In this document: positions 24,981 through 33,246 of the stretch, in pieces
Position numbering within the stretch: the stretch's first letter is position 1
Layout of the letters: each line of letters begins with the position of its first letter
NCBI GenBank assembly: GCA_037446115.1
Contig: JBBIJF010000013.1
Location: 52,677 to 116,676 of the forward strand
Length of the DNA: 64,000 bases
DNA from: JANWXD01 sp037446115
Lineage (GTDB): Bacteria; Acidobacteriota; Terriglobia; Bryobacterales; Bryobacteraceae
Direction: 5' to 3'
The notes under the pieces: generated by a model
The model's input: the letters and a program-made list of their open reading frames with translations, nothing else
Database searches by the model: none
What the model was told of the DNA's origin: nothing
Translations under genes and position numbers: made by a program

Positions 24981-25535
24981 GTGGCCGAACATTGGCAAGC
25001 TCTGGCAGCGCCGGCCGAGGCCGGCCGCGAAAAGGACACCGCGCCGGATGACTTCGCGGGGCTGGTTCGCCGGCATCAAGCCATGGTCTACAGCATCGCC
25101 TGGCATTTCTTGCACGACCGCGGGCTGGCGGAGGAGGTAGCACAAGAAGTTTTTCTGCGCCTGCACCGGGAGCTCGGAGCACTGGAATCGCCCGACCATG
25201 TCGTTCTCTGGCTGCGGCGAGTGACTTGCCACCGGGCGCTGGACCGCTGGAGGCGCCGGCGGCGAGAGGAAATCTCCCTGGAGGAAGCGGGCGAGCTAGC
25301 GTCCGCGCCGCAGGAGTGCGACCCGCTGCTGGAGGACCGGCTGAGAAAGCTGGTAGCCTCGCTGCCGCCGAAGTGGCGCGCCATGGTGATCCTCCGCTAT
25401 CAGGAAGATCTGCAGCCGGCCGAGATTGCGCAGGTGCTCAACATTCCGGTCGGTACGGTCAAAAGCGGCTTGCAGCGGGCTCTGGCCACGCTGCGAGAAA
25501 AGATCCGGCGAAGCATGGGAGGGCCGGAGCAATGA
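24981..25535 (+). CDS. ECF-type RNA polymerase sigma factor
   Basis: 184 residues with region 2 (about 25-90: FAGLVRRHQAMVYSIAW, then AEEVAQEVFLRLHREL, the -10 recognition part) and region 4 (about 120-175: LPPKWRAMVILRYQEDL, then the helix-turn-helix AEIAQVLNIPVGTVKSGLQRAL). There is no region 1 or 3, so this is a group 4 sigma. It directs RNA polymerase to a small regulon on a signal, normally held in check by an anti-sigma protein. The next gene, joined by ATGA, is a one-TM protein that could be that partner, followed by a DUF4252 gene. Confidence 0.93.
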   Translation: MAEHWQALAAPAEAGREKDTAPDDFAGLVRRHQAMVYSIAWHFLHDRGLAEEVAQEVFLRLHRELGALESPDHVVLWLRRVTCHRALDRWRRRRREEISLEEAGELASAPQECDPLLEDRLRKLVASLPPKWRAMVILRYQEDLQPAEIAQVLNIPVGTVKSGLQRALATLREKIRRSMGGPEQ

Positions 25536-25867
25536 ACTGGGAGCAGGAGTTGCGAGCGGCATTGCGGCGGCACGAGCCGCCGGCCGGTTTTGCCGAGCGT
25601 GTACTGGAGCGCGCGGCCACAGAGAGCGCAGCTCCGGTGCGCCGGCGGCGCCCCTGGCTACGGTGGTGCGCCGTGGCTGCGTCGCTGGCGCTGCTGGCGG
25701 CGGGCGGCTACCAGTACCGCGAGCGCCGCCTCCGAGGCGAGGAGGCGCGCGATCAGCTTCTCGAAGCCCTTCGCGTTACGGAGGCCAAGCTCGAGCTCGT
25801 GCGCAAGCGCCTCAACCGGACGAGCGGAGCAGCCCATCTCGAAACCAGACAGGAGAGCAGAATATGA
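25532..25867 (+). CDS. Single-pass membrane protein, possible anti-sigma factor
   Basis: 111 residues from ATG 25532, which overlaps the sigma-factor stop by four bases. A basic cytoplasmic N-terminus (about 1-45, LRRHEPPAGFAERVLERA) is followed by one membrane helix (about 47-65, WCAVAASLALLAAGGYQY) and a charged tail with coiled-coil potential (about 70-100, LLEALRVTEAKLELVRKRL). Position after an ECF sigma gene and the topology suggest an anti-sigma role. However, no zinc-binding HxxxCxxC anti-sigma motif is present, so this rests on context. It is coupled to the next gene by ATGA. Confidence 0.75.
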   Translation: MNWEQELRAALRRHEPPAGFAERVLERAATESAAPVRRRRPWLRWCAVAASLALLAAGGYQYRERRLRGEEARDQLLEALRVTEAKLELVRKRLNRTSGAAHLETRQESRI

Positions 25868-26418
25868 AACCGATGATCGCCTTTACCGTACTGGCGCTCG
25901 CCCCGATGGCGGCCCAGGAGATCAACTTCGAAAAGCTTCAGCGACTGGCCGCGAAGGCGGCCAACATCGTGGATGTGAATCTCGACGCATCCATGCTGCA
26001 GCTCGGCAGCAAGTTTCTTTCCCCCAAGGACCCGGATCAGGCCAAGGTGAAGGAACTGGTCAAGGAGCTGAAGGGCCTCTACGTGCGGGTCTATGAGTTC
26101 GGGCGGGAGGGCGCTTACGCGGACTCGGATTTGGAAGAGATACGATCCCAGCTCAAGCAGGCGGCAGGCTGGGCGCGGATCGCCAGCGTGCGGGAAGGCA
26201 AAGGCCGAGAACGAGAAACGGTTGAGGTTTACCTCAAGAAGGAAGGGGAGCGGATCGGCGGCCTCACGGTGATCGCTGCCGAACCGAGCGAGCTCACGAT
26301 TGCCCACATCCTGGGGCCGCTCGATCCGGAGAAGCTCGGAGAACTTGGGGGATTCATGGGGATACCGAAAGTGGACAGCAAGATCCGGTACGGGAAGACC
26401 GTGCCCCCTTCGAGGTGA
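25864..26418 (+). CDS. DUF4252 secreted protein
   Basis: 184 residues from ATG 25864, coupled to the preceding gene by ATGA. A short N-terminal signal (MIAFTVLALAPMAAQ) precedes a domain of the DUF4252 type: an LGSKFLSPKDPDQAKVKELVKELKG-like helix region, a VRVYEFGREG strand, and WARIASVREGKGRERETVEVYLKKEGERIGGLTVIAAEPSEL. The function of DUF4252 is unknown. The family is often beside ECF sigma factors in Acidobacteriota and Bacteroidota, as here, which suggests it is part of an envelope stress or sensing unit. The signal peptide is short but has a plausible AQE cleavage site. Confidence 0.85.
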   Translation: MKPMIAFTVLALAPMAAQEINFEKLQRLAAKAANIVDVNLDASMLQLGSKFLSPKDPDQAKVKELVKELKGLYVRVYEFGREGAYADSDLEEIRSQLKQAAGWARIASVREGKGRERETVEVYLKKEGERIGGLTVIAAEPSELTIAHILGPLDPEKLGELGGFMGIPKVDSKIRYGKTVPPSR

Positions 26419-26440
26419 CCCACCCACCCGCGCCCCGTGC

Positions 26441-26446
26441 TATCGT
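26441..26446 (+). promoter_or_regulatory. Possible -10 hexamer for the GMC operon
   Basis: TATCGT lies 18 bases before GTG 26465, with an AAGGGGG ribosome site in between. The hexamer is weaker than others in this window. Confidence 0.3.
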
Positions 26447-26464
26447 AGCGGCGAAGGGGGTGAC

Positions 26465-28126
26465 GTGCCGCAGGCGCCTTACGACGTGATCGTGGTGGGC
26501 ACCGGGGCGGGGGGAGCGACCGCGGCCTACGTGCTGGCGCTGGCCGGGGCGCGGGTGCTGCACCTGGAGGCAGGGCGGATGCTCAATCCCGCCAAGGACT
26601 TTCTGACGCACGCCTGGCCGTGGGAACTGAAATTCCGCGGTTCCGGTCCGCCGGGTGAGTACGACGGGCTGTGGAAGATCAACGAATACACGGCACACCT
26701 TTACACGAACCCCCGCAAAGACCGCTACCGTTCCGACCCCGAGTTCCATTGGACGCGCCTGCGCGCCGTCGGGGGCCGGACCAACACCTGGGGCCGCGCA
26801 TGCTTCCGTCACGGTCCTCTGGATTTCAAGACCCGGAGCCTGCAGGGATTCGGCGAAGACTGGCCCATCGGCTACGAGGACATCGCCCCTTACTACGACA
26901 AGGTGGAGCGGCTGGTGGGCATCGTCGGCAACCGGGACAACTACTTCAACATGCCGGACGGGATCTATTGCGGTCCGCCGCACCGGCCGCGCTGCGGGGA
27001 GCTGCTGCTGATGGAGCGGGCCCGGAAGATCGGGGTCCCGGTGCTGCTGGAACGGACGGCGGTTTTGAGCGTGCCTTACGACGGCCGTCCGGCGTGCCAT
27101 TACTGCGGAGCCTGCGGGGTGGGCTGCGATGTGCGGGCGCGTTTCAGTACGCTGGACGCCGTCATTCCCAAGCTGCTGAAGCGGCCGAACTACACCCTGC
27201 GTCCCAACGCCACGGTCTACCAGGTACTGACGGACGAAAACGGACAAGCGGCGGGCGTGTCCTTCTTCGACAGCCTCACCAAGGAGTACCAGGAGGTGCG
27301 GAGCCGTGCGGTCGTGCTGGCGGCGAGCACCGTCGAATCGGGCCGCATTCTGCTCAATTCGAAGTCGCGCCACCATCCCAACGGCATCGGGAACTCGAGC
27401 GGACTGGTGGGGCACTACCTGATGGACAGCGTGAAATCGGGGGCGGTGGTCGGCGTGCTCCCTTTGCTCAAGAATCGTGTCCGCGAGGACGAAGACGGCG
27501 CGGGCGGGTCCCACGTTACGATCCCACGCTTCAACTACAACCGCAAGACGGATTACTACGGCGGCTATTTCATCCTCTGCGGGACGGGCTTCGGGCGCGG
27601 CGTGTCGAGCGCGGGGGGCATCACCGGCTGGGGCGCGGCCCTCAAGCGCCAGATTCGCGAGGAGTACGGCGCCACGCTTTCGCTGCGTTCCTACGGAGAG
27701 CGGCTTCCGGAATACACGAACTATTTCGAGATCGACCCGGATAACAAAGACGCTTACGGGATCCCGCAGGTGCGTTTCCACTGGAGGGAAAGCGACAACG
27801 ACCGCAGGATGATGGAGGACATGTACGGCTGGATGGAGGAGATCCTGCGGGCCTGCGGAGCCGAGCGCGTGGTGCCGTATCGGAAGTATCTGGAGCCGAT
27901 GGGGGACGCCACGCACGAAGCGGGCACGGCGCGGATGGGCACGGACCCGAAGACCAGCGTGCTGAATCCCTTTTGCCAGTCGCACGACGTCAAGAACCTG
28001 TTTGTGACCGATGCCAGCTGTTTTGTCTCGCTGCCCGGGACGCACGGCATCACGACGCTCATCATGGCCCTGGCGTGGCGGGCGGCGGAGTACCTTGCAG
28101 AACAGTTACGGAAAGGGGAGATTTAG
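26465..28126 (+). CDS. GMC family FAD-dependent dehydrogenase with Cys cluster
   Basis: 553 residues. The FAD-binding loop VVGTGAGGATAAYVLA opens the protein, and a conserved C-terminal end (DASCFVSLPGTHGITTLIMALAWRAAEYL) closes it. A cluster CHYCGACGVGC at about 211-221 gives four cysteines spaced 2-2-3. Related membrane-associated sugar or alcohol dehydrogenases carry an iron-sulphur site in an equivalent region, so cluster binding here is plausible but inferred. It lacks its own signal peptide; the next gene encodes a Tat-exported small subunit that could carry it across. GTG 26465 with AAGGGGG is chosen. The substrate is probably a polyol, sugar or sugar acid. Confidence 0.9.
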   Translation: MPQAPYDVIVVGTGAGGATAAYVLALAGARVLHLEAGRMLNPAKDFLTHAWPWELKFRGSGPPGEYDGLWKINEYTAHLYTNPRKDRYRSDPEFHWTRLRAVGGRTNTWGRACFRHGPLDFKTRSLQGFGEDWPIGYEDIAPYYDKVERLVGIVGNRDNYFNMPDGIYCGPPHRPRCGELLLMERARKIGVPVLLERTAVLSVPYDGRPACHYCGACGVGCDVRARFSTLDAVIPKLLKRPNYTLRPNATVYQVLTDENGQAAGVSFFDSLTKEYQEVRSRAVVLAASTVESGRILLNSKSRHHPNGIGNSSGLVGHYLMDSVKSGAVVGVLPLLKNRVREDEDGAGGSHVTIPRFNYNRKTDYYGGYFILCGTGFGRGVSSAGGITGWGAALKRQIREEYGATLSLRSYGERLPEYTNYFEIDPDNKDAYGIPQVRFHWRESDNDRRMMEDMYGWMEEILRACGAERVVPYRKYLEPMGDATHEAGTARMGTDPKTSVLNPFCQSHDVKNLFVTDASCFVSLPGTHGITTLIMALAWRAAEYLAEQLRKGEI

Positions 28127-28128
28127 CC

Positions 28129-28686
28129 GTGGCCGTGGATCGCCGCGAGACGCTGATGTTGCTGGGAGCGGGAGTGCTGGCCTCGCGCCTGGAAGCGGCC
28201 CAGCAACACCTGCACACACTGCGCAGCCGCGCCGGCCCATATGAGCGGCAGTTCTTCACGGAGCGCGAGCATGCGGTGCTCGACCGCATCGCCGAAATGA
28301 TCCTCCCGGCGGACGAGCATTCGCCGGGAGCCCATGAAGCCCGCGTGGCCGACTACATTGACCTCGTCGTGGCGCACAGTTCGCGCGAGGCGCAGGAGCA
28401 GTGGCGCGCCCGGCTGGCAGCCTTCGAGGAGCTGGCGCGCGCCGAGGGCGGCAAGCCGTTCCTCGAACTGGACGCAAGCAAACAGGCGCACGTTCTGGAG
28501 GCGGCGGCGCGGGGCGAGAGCCGTCCCTCGAGCGAGGCCGGACACTTTTTCGTGACGATGAAGCGCATGACGCTGGCCGCCTACTACACCTCCGAGATCG
28601 GCCTCATCCGGGAACTGGGCTACCGGGGCAACCAGGTGCGCGGGAGCTTTCCCGGATGCCGCCACCCGCGCGGCACGCACGTCTGA
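28129..28686 (+). CDS. Gluconate 2-dehydrogenase subunit 3 family protein, Tat-exported
   Basis: 185 residues. DRRETLMLLGAGVLASRLEAA is a twin-arginine signal. The mature part has REHAVLDRIAEMILPADEHSPGAHEARVADYIDLVV, characteristic of the small (gamma) subunit of gluconate, fructose and FAD-glucose dehydrogenases, and a YYTSEIGLIRELGYRGN end. Its job in the family is to chaperone and co-export the FAD subunit. It begins 2 bases after the GMC stop with a GGGGAG ribosome site, giving the expected pair. No cytochrome subunit follows, so the electron acceptor is not encoded here. Confidence 0.92.
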   Translation: MAVDRRETLMLLGAGVLASRLEAAQQHLHTLRSRAGPYERQFFTEREHAVLDRIAEMILPADEHSPGAHEARVADYIDLVVAHSSREAQEQWRARLAAFEELARAEGGKPFLELDASKQAHVLEAAARGESRPSSEAGHFFVTMKRMTLAAYYTSEIGLIRELGYRGNQVRGSFPGCRHPRGTHV

Positions 28687-28702
28687 AGGCCGGGCGCGGG
28701 TG

Positions 28703-28708
28703 TAGACT
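28703..28708 (+). promoter_or_regulatory. -10-like hexamer before the radical SAM gene
   Basis: TGTAGACT (TAGACT at 28703-28708) lies 19 bases before ATG 28728, followed by a GAGGGGGTGAG ribosome site. Confidence 0.4.
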
Positions 28709-28727
28709 GAAATCACGAGGGGGTGAG

Positions 28728-29726
28728 ATGCGGGCCGTATCGGTGCGGTCCGAGTTCCTGATCCGGGCCGAGGAGTTCGAGCCGGCCTATTTGAGTCTTT
28801 ACCGCACGGGGGAACTCCGCCGCCGGGCCGAAGAAGCGGTGGCCGCGCTGGAGCGCTGCCTGATGTGCCCGCGCGATTGCGGCGTGAACCGCCTGGCCAA
28901 CAAGACGGCGACATGCCACACGGGCCGCTACGCCCGCGTGTCGAGCTACTTTCCGCATTTCGGCGAGGAGGACTGCCTGCGAGGGTGGCGGGGCAGCGGC
29001 ACGATCTTCTTTTCGCTGTGCAACCTGCGGTGCGTGTTTTGCCAGAACTGGGAGATCAGCCAGGCGGGCGAAGGGGTGGAAGTCGGGCCGGAAGGGCTGG
29101 CTGCCATGATGCTGGAGCTCCAGGACCGGGGGTGCCACAACATCAACTTCGTGACTCCGGAGCACGTGGTGCCTCAGATCCTGGAGGCGCTGGTCCTTGC
29201 CGTGGAGGGCGGCCTGCGCCTGCCGCTGGTTTATAACACCTCGGCCTATGATTCCATGCACAGCCTCGAGCTCATGGACGGGGTGGTGGACATCTACATG
29301 CCGGATTTCAAGTTCTGGGATCCGGCACTTTCGCTTCGTTACCTGAAAGCGAAAGACTATCCGGAGGTGGCGCGCCGCGTCATCCAGGAGATGCACCGCC
29401 AGGTGGGGCCGCTCAAGTTCGATGAACATGGGCTGGCCAAGCGCGGTGTACTGGTGCGGCATCTGGTGATGCCGGGCGGCATCGCGGGGACTGAAGCGAT
29501 CATGCGCTTTCTGGCCGAGGAGGTTTCGCCGGACACGTACGTCAACGTCATGGGCCGGTACCATCCCGACGGACGCGTGGGTGCGGAACAGTACGCAGAG
29601 ATCAACCGCCGGATCACTACGGGCGAGCTGGAGGAAGCGATTGCGGCAGCCCGCGCGGCGGGCCTGCGACTCGACGACGATCACACAATCCGCCGCCCGT
29701 TGGTGATGTTGTACGACTGGGTCTGA
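28728..29726 (+). CDS. Radical SAM protein (PflA-like)
   Basis: 332 residues. The [4Fe-4S] site CNLRCVFC (CxxxCxxC) lies near 98-105 within FFSLCNLRCVFCQNWEIS. An N-terminal cysteine pair (CLMCPRDCGVNR near 45-56) and CHTG (near 63) are additional conserved cysteines seen in PflA-like radical SAM proteins. It would cleave S-adenosylmethionine to a 5'-deoxyadenosyl radical; no glycyl-radical enzyme is nearby, so the target is unknown. The frame is open upstream within the previous gene, but ATG 28728 with a strong ribosome site is clearly the start. Confidence 0.9.
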   Translation: MRAVSVRSEFLIRAEEFEPAYLSLYRTGELRRRAEEAVAALERCLMCPRDCGVNRLANKTATCHTGRYARVSSYFPHFGEEDCLRGWRGSGTIFFSLCNLRCVFCQNWEISQAGEGVEVGPEGLAAMMLELQDRGCHNINFVTPEHVVPQILEALVLAVEGGLRLPLVYNTSAYDSMHSLELMDGVVDIYMPDFKFWDPALSLRYLKAKDYPEVARRVIQEMHRQVGPLKFDEHGLAKRGVLVRHLVMPGGIAGTEAIMRFLAEEVSPDTYVNVMGRYHPDGRVGAEQYAEINRRITTGELEEAIAAARAAGLRLDDDHTIRRPLVMLYDWV

Positions 29727-29738
29727 AACAGGGCGGCT

Positions 29739-29772
29739 CTGTGGCCCGGGGCGCGAAGCCCGCGGGCCACAG
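29739..29772. terminator. Strong bidirectional hairpin between convergent genes
   Basis: CTGTGGCCCG pairs perfectly with CGGGCCACAG, and inside it GGGC pairs with GCCC around a GCGAA loop, giving about 14 base pairs with one bulge. It sits between the radical SAM gene and the end of the TonB-receptor gene. No T-tract follows on either strand. Confidence 0.5.
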
Positions 29773-29783
29773 GCGACGCACCC

Positions 29784-32700
29784 TCAGAACGAAAGCCGCA
29801 AACCGAAACGGAACACCCGCTCGTCAATGCCCTCGCGGCCGGTATTGCGAATCCCCGTCACTTCGAACACACCGCTGCGGAAGGTGCCGTCAGGGTTGAG
29901 CCGCAGGTTGGAGATGTTGCCGCTCGGGTTGGAGAAGTGCGGCGTGTTGGTGGCATTGAACGCTTCGGCGCGGAACTCGAGCTTCATACGCTCGCTCACG
30001 TCGAAGCGGCGGAACAGGCCCAGATCGAGGTTCACCACACCCGGCCCACGCAGAATGTTAAAGCCTGCCGTACCGAAGCGGGGTTCCGTGACGGGCGCAA
30101 AGCAGCTCCAGTCGTAGAACGGCTGGCCCGGCCCGACGCGGCCGAGTTTTTTCGGCTTGCAGCCGGGCAGCAGGTCGGCGCGCTGGCTGTTGAACGGAGC
30201 GTTAAGCGAGGTTCCGGAGGCGCTCACCGTGAAGGGCTGGCCGGAGTAGGAGCTGAACAAGGCGTTGACCTGCCAGCCGCCCAGGATGGCCGCCCCGGGG
30301 CCGCTTTGCGCCCAGCGCTTCCCTCGCCCGAACGGCAGTTCGGCGATGGCCGCCACCTGAAGATTGTGCGGCGTATCAATGCCGCACAGCGAGCGGTTCA
30401 GATGGAAATACTCCGGAATCTTGATCGAGGGTTCGTCCCCGCTGTTGCCGACCCCGGCGATGCCGATGCACTTGGACCAGGTGTAGGAAGCCTGCAATTG
30501 ATAGCCTCCCGCGAAGCGGCGCTCCAGGGTGGCTTGCAAAGCGTCATAGTGGCTGTTGCCGACCGGCCCGACGACTCGCGTAGCCGCCGTGCGCCCGAAG
30601 CGCTGGAAGAACTTCTGGCTCGCGCGGCCGCCGCCGGGCAGCCCGTAGTTCTGTTCGTAGAAGCCCAGGATATTATTCTGCCGGGTAGCGACATAGCCAG
30701 CTTGAGCCGTGAAGGAGCCGAACTGTTTCTGGAGCATGAAGTTCCAGGATTGGATGTAGCCCCGCTTGAAGAAGTCGAGCAACGTGTTGACGTCCACCGT
30801 GCCGGGTATGTCAATAATGCCATTGCCGAGAGAGGGTTCGGCCACGACCGGGATTCCGTCGCGCAGCCGACCTGCGGGTGTCCAGGTGTTGGGCCCGCTG
30901 ATGCTCAAGGACATCAGCACGGGGTGGTTCACCCGCATGGGCCGGGCGAGGTTCCACGGGTCGTTGGTGATGCCGTAGCCGGCGCGGATCACAAACGTAT
31001 CGGTGGCGCGGATGGCCAGACCGACGCGCGGCGCAAAGAGCTTGTGGCTCATGCTGACGCCGCAGTCCTTCGAAACCAGACCGACGCCGCAAACCAGCAT
31101 TTTGTTTGTGGCCAGGTCGTAGCGCTCCAGGCCGCGGTCCTTGCGCACCGGGATGGGGAAGTACTCCCAGCGGGTCCCGTAAGTGAAAGTGACGCGGCGG
31201 CTCAACTGCCACCGGTCGCGTACGTACAAGCTGTACATCGAAGTCCGCGTGTTGTACTCATTGGGGAACTGAAAGATCTTGCCTAACGCGGAAGGCAATC
31301 CCAGCAAGAAGTCCGCGTAGCCGTTCCACTGGTTGGCCGACGGACCGCCGCGCACGGTGGTGATGCCGCCGCTGAAGTTGAACCCTCCTGCTCCGGGCTG
31401 TGTACCTCCGTAGAACTCCGGCTGAGTGTGGTTGAGGCTCTGGAAGGAGAATTCCGTGCCGAAACGGACGTCGTGAGTGCCTTTGAGCCAGTTCACGTTC
31501 GCCTGGTAGTTATGCTGCGGGTCGGTACGGTAGTACGGCATGTACCCCTCGGATTCGCCCAAGGTGGTATATCCGCTAACGGCGAACCGGGGCCAGCCTC
31601 CCTCAAACGGCCGCGGACCGTTCGTACCGGGGATGCCCAGGAAATCAAGGCCGAGCTTCTCGTTGATGCGCTGCTGGACGGAGTTAGTGTCCATCAGCGT
31701 GACGCCGACGTTGAAATCAGCGATGAGGGTGGGCCGGAAAATGTAGGTCATCGCCCAGGTGCCACTGTGGGTGGCTCCAAAGCCCTTGCCGGGGTTGCCG
31801 CCGCCGCCCGCGATCGGCGGGCCGCCCAGCTCCTTGAAGGCACGCTCGGTGTACTGGTCGTAGTTCAGGTAACTGTAGCGGGCGTACATGGTCAGCTTTT
31901 CACTGGCGTTGTAATTGACCTTCGTATCGAGGGTGTGGCGATCGAAGGCAAACGAGGCCGTCGAGTAATAGTTGTTGGTGAAGCGCCCGGGAACGGTGGG
32001 CAACGGGGTGAGGTTGACCAGTTTGAGTACGATCGGTTCCATGCGGAAGGGCGGGATAACGTTGCCCGGGAACGGAGTGCGGCCGGTCCCATCCGGGTTC
32101 CCCGTGGCCGGGTCGTAAACCGGACGGTCGGATTCGGTCATGATGCCTTTCCGCGTCAGCTCCGTCGGAACGGTGTAGAGACCGGCTGCGAGCGAACGCG
32201 TCACCGTCCCCTCATAACTGGCGAAGTAAAACAGCTTGTTGCGTTTGATGGGCCCGCCGATCGTACCGCCGAACTGATTGAAGATGTACTTGGAATTGCG
32301 CTCACCGGGCGGAGTGAAGAAGTTCTTGGCCTTGGTTTTGTTGTTGTTGTGATACTGGAATGCGGAACCGTGGACCTCGTTGGTGCCGCTTTTGATCTGC
32401 ACGTTGATGGCCGCGCCGCCGGCGAGTCCCTGCTCGGCGTCAAAGCTGTTGGTGACGACGTTGACGACCTCGATGGACTCGAGGGCCGGCACGTAGGCCG
32501 TAATATGGGGAAGCCAGATGTTGTACTGAGTCGCTCCGTCCATGCGGACGTTGTTGGAGGCCGAAACCGTGCCGTTCACTTCGTACTGCAAAGAGCGGGA
32601 AGGATTGGACGGTACGGAGTGGGCGTTGCGCGGCTGCGTGAAGCCCGGAATCATCTTGAAGAGCTGCTGGTAGTTGCGCCCGGGAGGAACGGGCAGGTTC

Positions 32701-33155
32701 TCCAAGGTACGGGTCGGAAGCTCGGCCCGAACCTCTGCCCGGTCGGTCTGCAAGGCCGCCGCCTGTGCGGCCACGACCACGGACTCGGTCACTGCTCCGA
32801 CCTTCAGAGCGACATCCACGCGGGTCACAGTGTTGATGGTTACCACCACATCGCTCTGCGTGTAGGTCTGGAAGCCTTCCTTGCTGACACGCACGTCGTA
32901 GGTACCGCTCGGGATATTGGGAAAACTGTAGATGCCGGCCTCATTGGTCAACGCCGAGCGGGTCTGTGCCGTTTCCCGGTGCGTTATGGTCACCGTGGCA
33001 CCCGGGACGGCGGCCTGACTGGGATCCACCACATTTCCCGTGATCGAGCCGTACAGGACCTGCGCGTCCGCCGTTTGAGCCGCCATCAAAAAGAAAACCG
33101 CGACGACAATAGCGAAGGCGCACCAGTTGCGATGCAACCGGCCAAGCTGCTGCAT
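29784..33155 (-). CDS. Oar-like TonB-dependent receptor with carboxypeptidase-regulatory-like domain
   Basis: 1123 residues. Signal peptide (about 1-31, ending TADAQ), then a carboxypeptidase-regulatory-like Ig fold (about 35-120: GSITGNVVDPSQAAVPGATVT, closing at SVVVAAQ), a plug-like region (about 130-260, with GRNYQQLFKMIPG and SGTNEVHGSAFQYHNN), then a long beta-barrel ending in the outer-membrane FGLRLSF with C-terminal Phe. This architecture is typical of Acidobacteriota and is thought to import or bind polymers or peptides at the outer membrane; the ligand is unknown. The promoter (33192-33220) and GGGGAGG site give a short leader. No ligand-specific genes flank it. Confidence 0.93.
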   Translation of the reverse strand: MQQLGRLHRNWCAFAIVVAVFFLMAAQTADAQVLYGSITGNVVDPSQAAVPGATVTITHRETAQTRSALTNEAGIYSFPNIPSGTYDVRVSKEGFQTYTQSDVVVTINTVTRVDVALKVGAVTESVVVAAQAAALQTDRAEVRAELPTRTLENLPVPPGRNYQQLFKMIPGFTQPRNAHSVPSNPSRSLQYEVNGTVSASNNVRMDGATQYNIWLPHITAYVPALESIEVVNVVTNSFDAEQGLAGGAAINVQIKSGTNEVHGSAFQYHNNNKTKAKNFFTPPGERNSKYIFNQFGGTIGGPIKRNKLFYFASYEGTVTRSLAAGLYTVPTELTRKGIMTESDRPVYDPATGNPDGTGRTPFPGNVIPPFRMEPIVLKLVNLTPLPTVPGRFTNNYYSTASFAFDRHTLDTKVNYNASEKLTMYARYSYLNYDQYTERAFKELGGPPIAGGGGNPGKGFGATHSGTWAMTYIFRPTLIADFNVGVTLMDTNSVQQRINEKLGLDFLGIPGTNGPRPFEGGWPRFAVSGYTTLGESEGYMPYYRTDPQHNYQANVNWLKGTHDVRFGTEFSFQSLNHTQPEFYGGTQPGAGGFNFSGGITTVRGGPSANQWNGYADFLLGLPSALGKIFQFPNEYNTRTSMYSLYVRDRWQLSRRVTFTYGTRWEYFPIPVRKDRGLERYDLATNKMLVCGVGLVSKDCGVSMSHKLFAPRVGLAIRATDTFVIRAGYGITNDPWNLARPMRVNHPVLMSLSISGPNTWTPAGRLRDGIPVVAEPSLGNGIIDIPGTVDVNTLLDFFKRGYIQSWNFMLQKQFGSFTAQAGYVATRQNNILGFYEQNYGLPGGGRASQKFFQRFGRTAATRVVGPVGNSHYDALQATLERRFAGGYQLQASYTWSKCIGIAGVGNSGDEPSIKIPEYFHLNRSLCGIDTPHNLQVAAIAELPFGRGKRWAQSGPGAAILGGWQVNALFSSYSGQPFTVSASGTSLNAPFNSQRADLLPGCKPKKLGRVGPGQPFYDWSCFAPVTEPRFGTAGFNILRGPGVVNLDLGLFRRFDVSERMKLEFRAEAFNATNTPHFSNPSGNISNLRLNPDGTFRSGVFEVTGIRNTGREGIDERVFRFGLRLSF

Positions 33156-33177
33156 AGTAGCTAACCTCCCCGGTTGG

Positions 33178-33220
33178 GTTACATCGGTAACATTTTAACG
33201 CGAGTTGTTTGGCGCGGCAA
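33178..33220 (-). promoter_or_regulatory. Promoter and inverted repeat of the first TonB-receptor gene
   Basis: Minus strand: TTGCCG (33215-33220), 17 bases, TAAAAT (33192-33197). Between the -10 and the GGGGAGG ribosome site is a GTTAC-CGAT-GTAAC inverted repeat (33178-33191), a possible operator or short leader hairpin. Confidence 0.6.
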
Positions 33221-33246
33221 GAGAAAAAAGCTGAAGTAGCCGAAGT

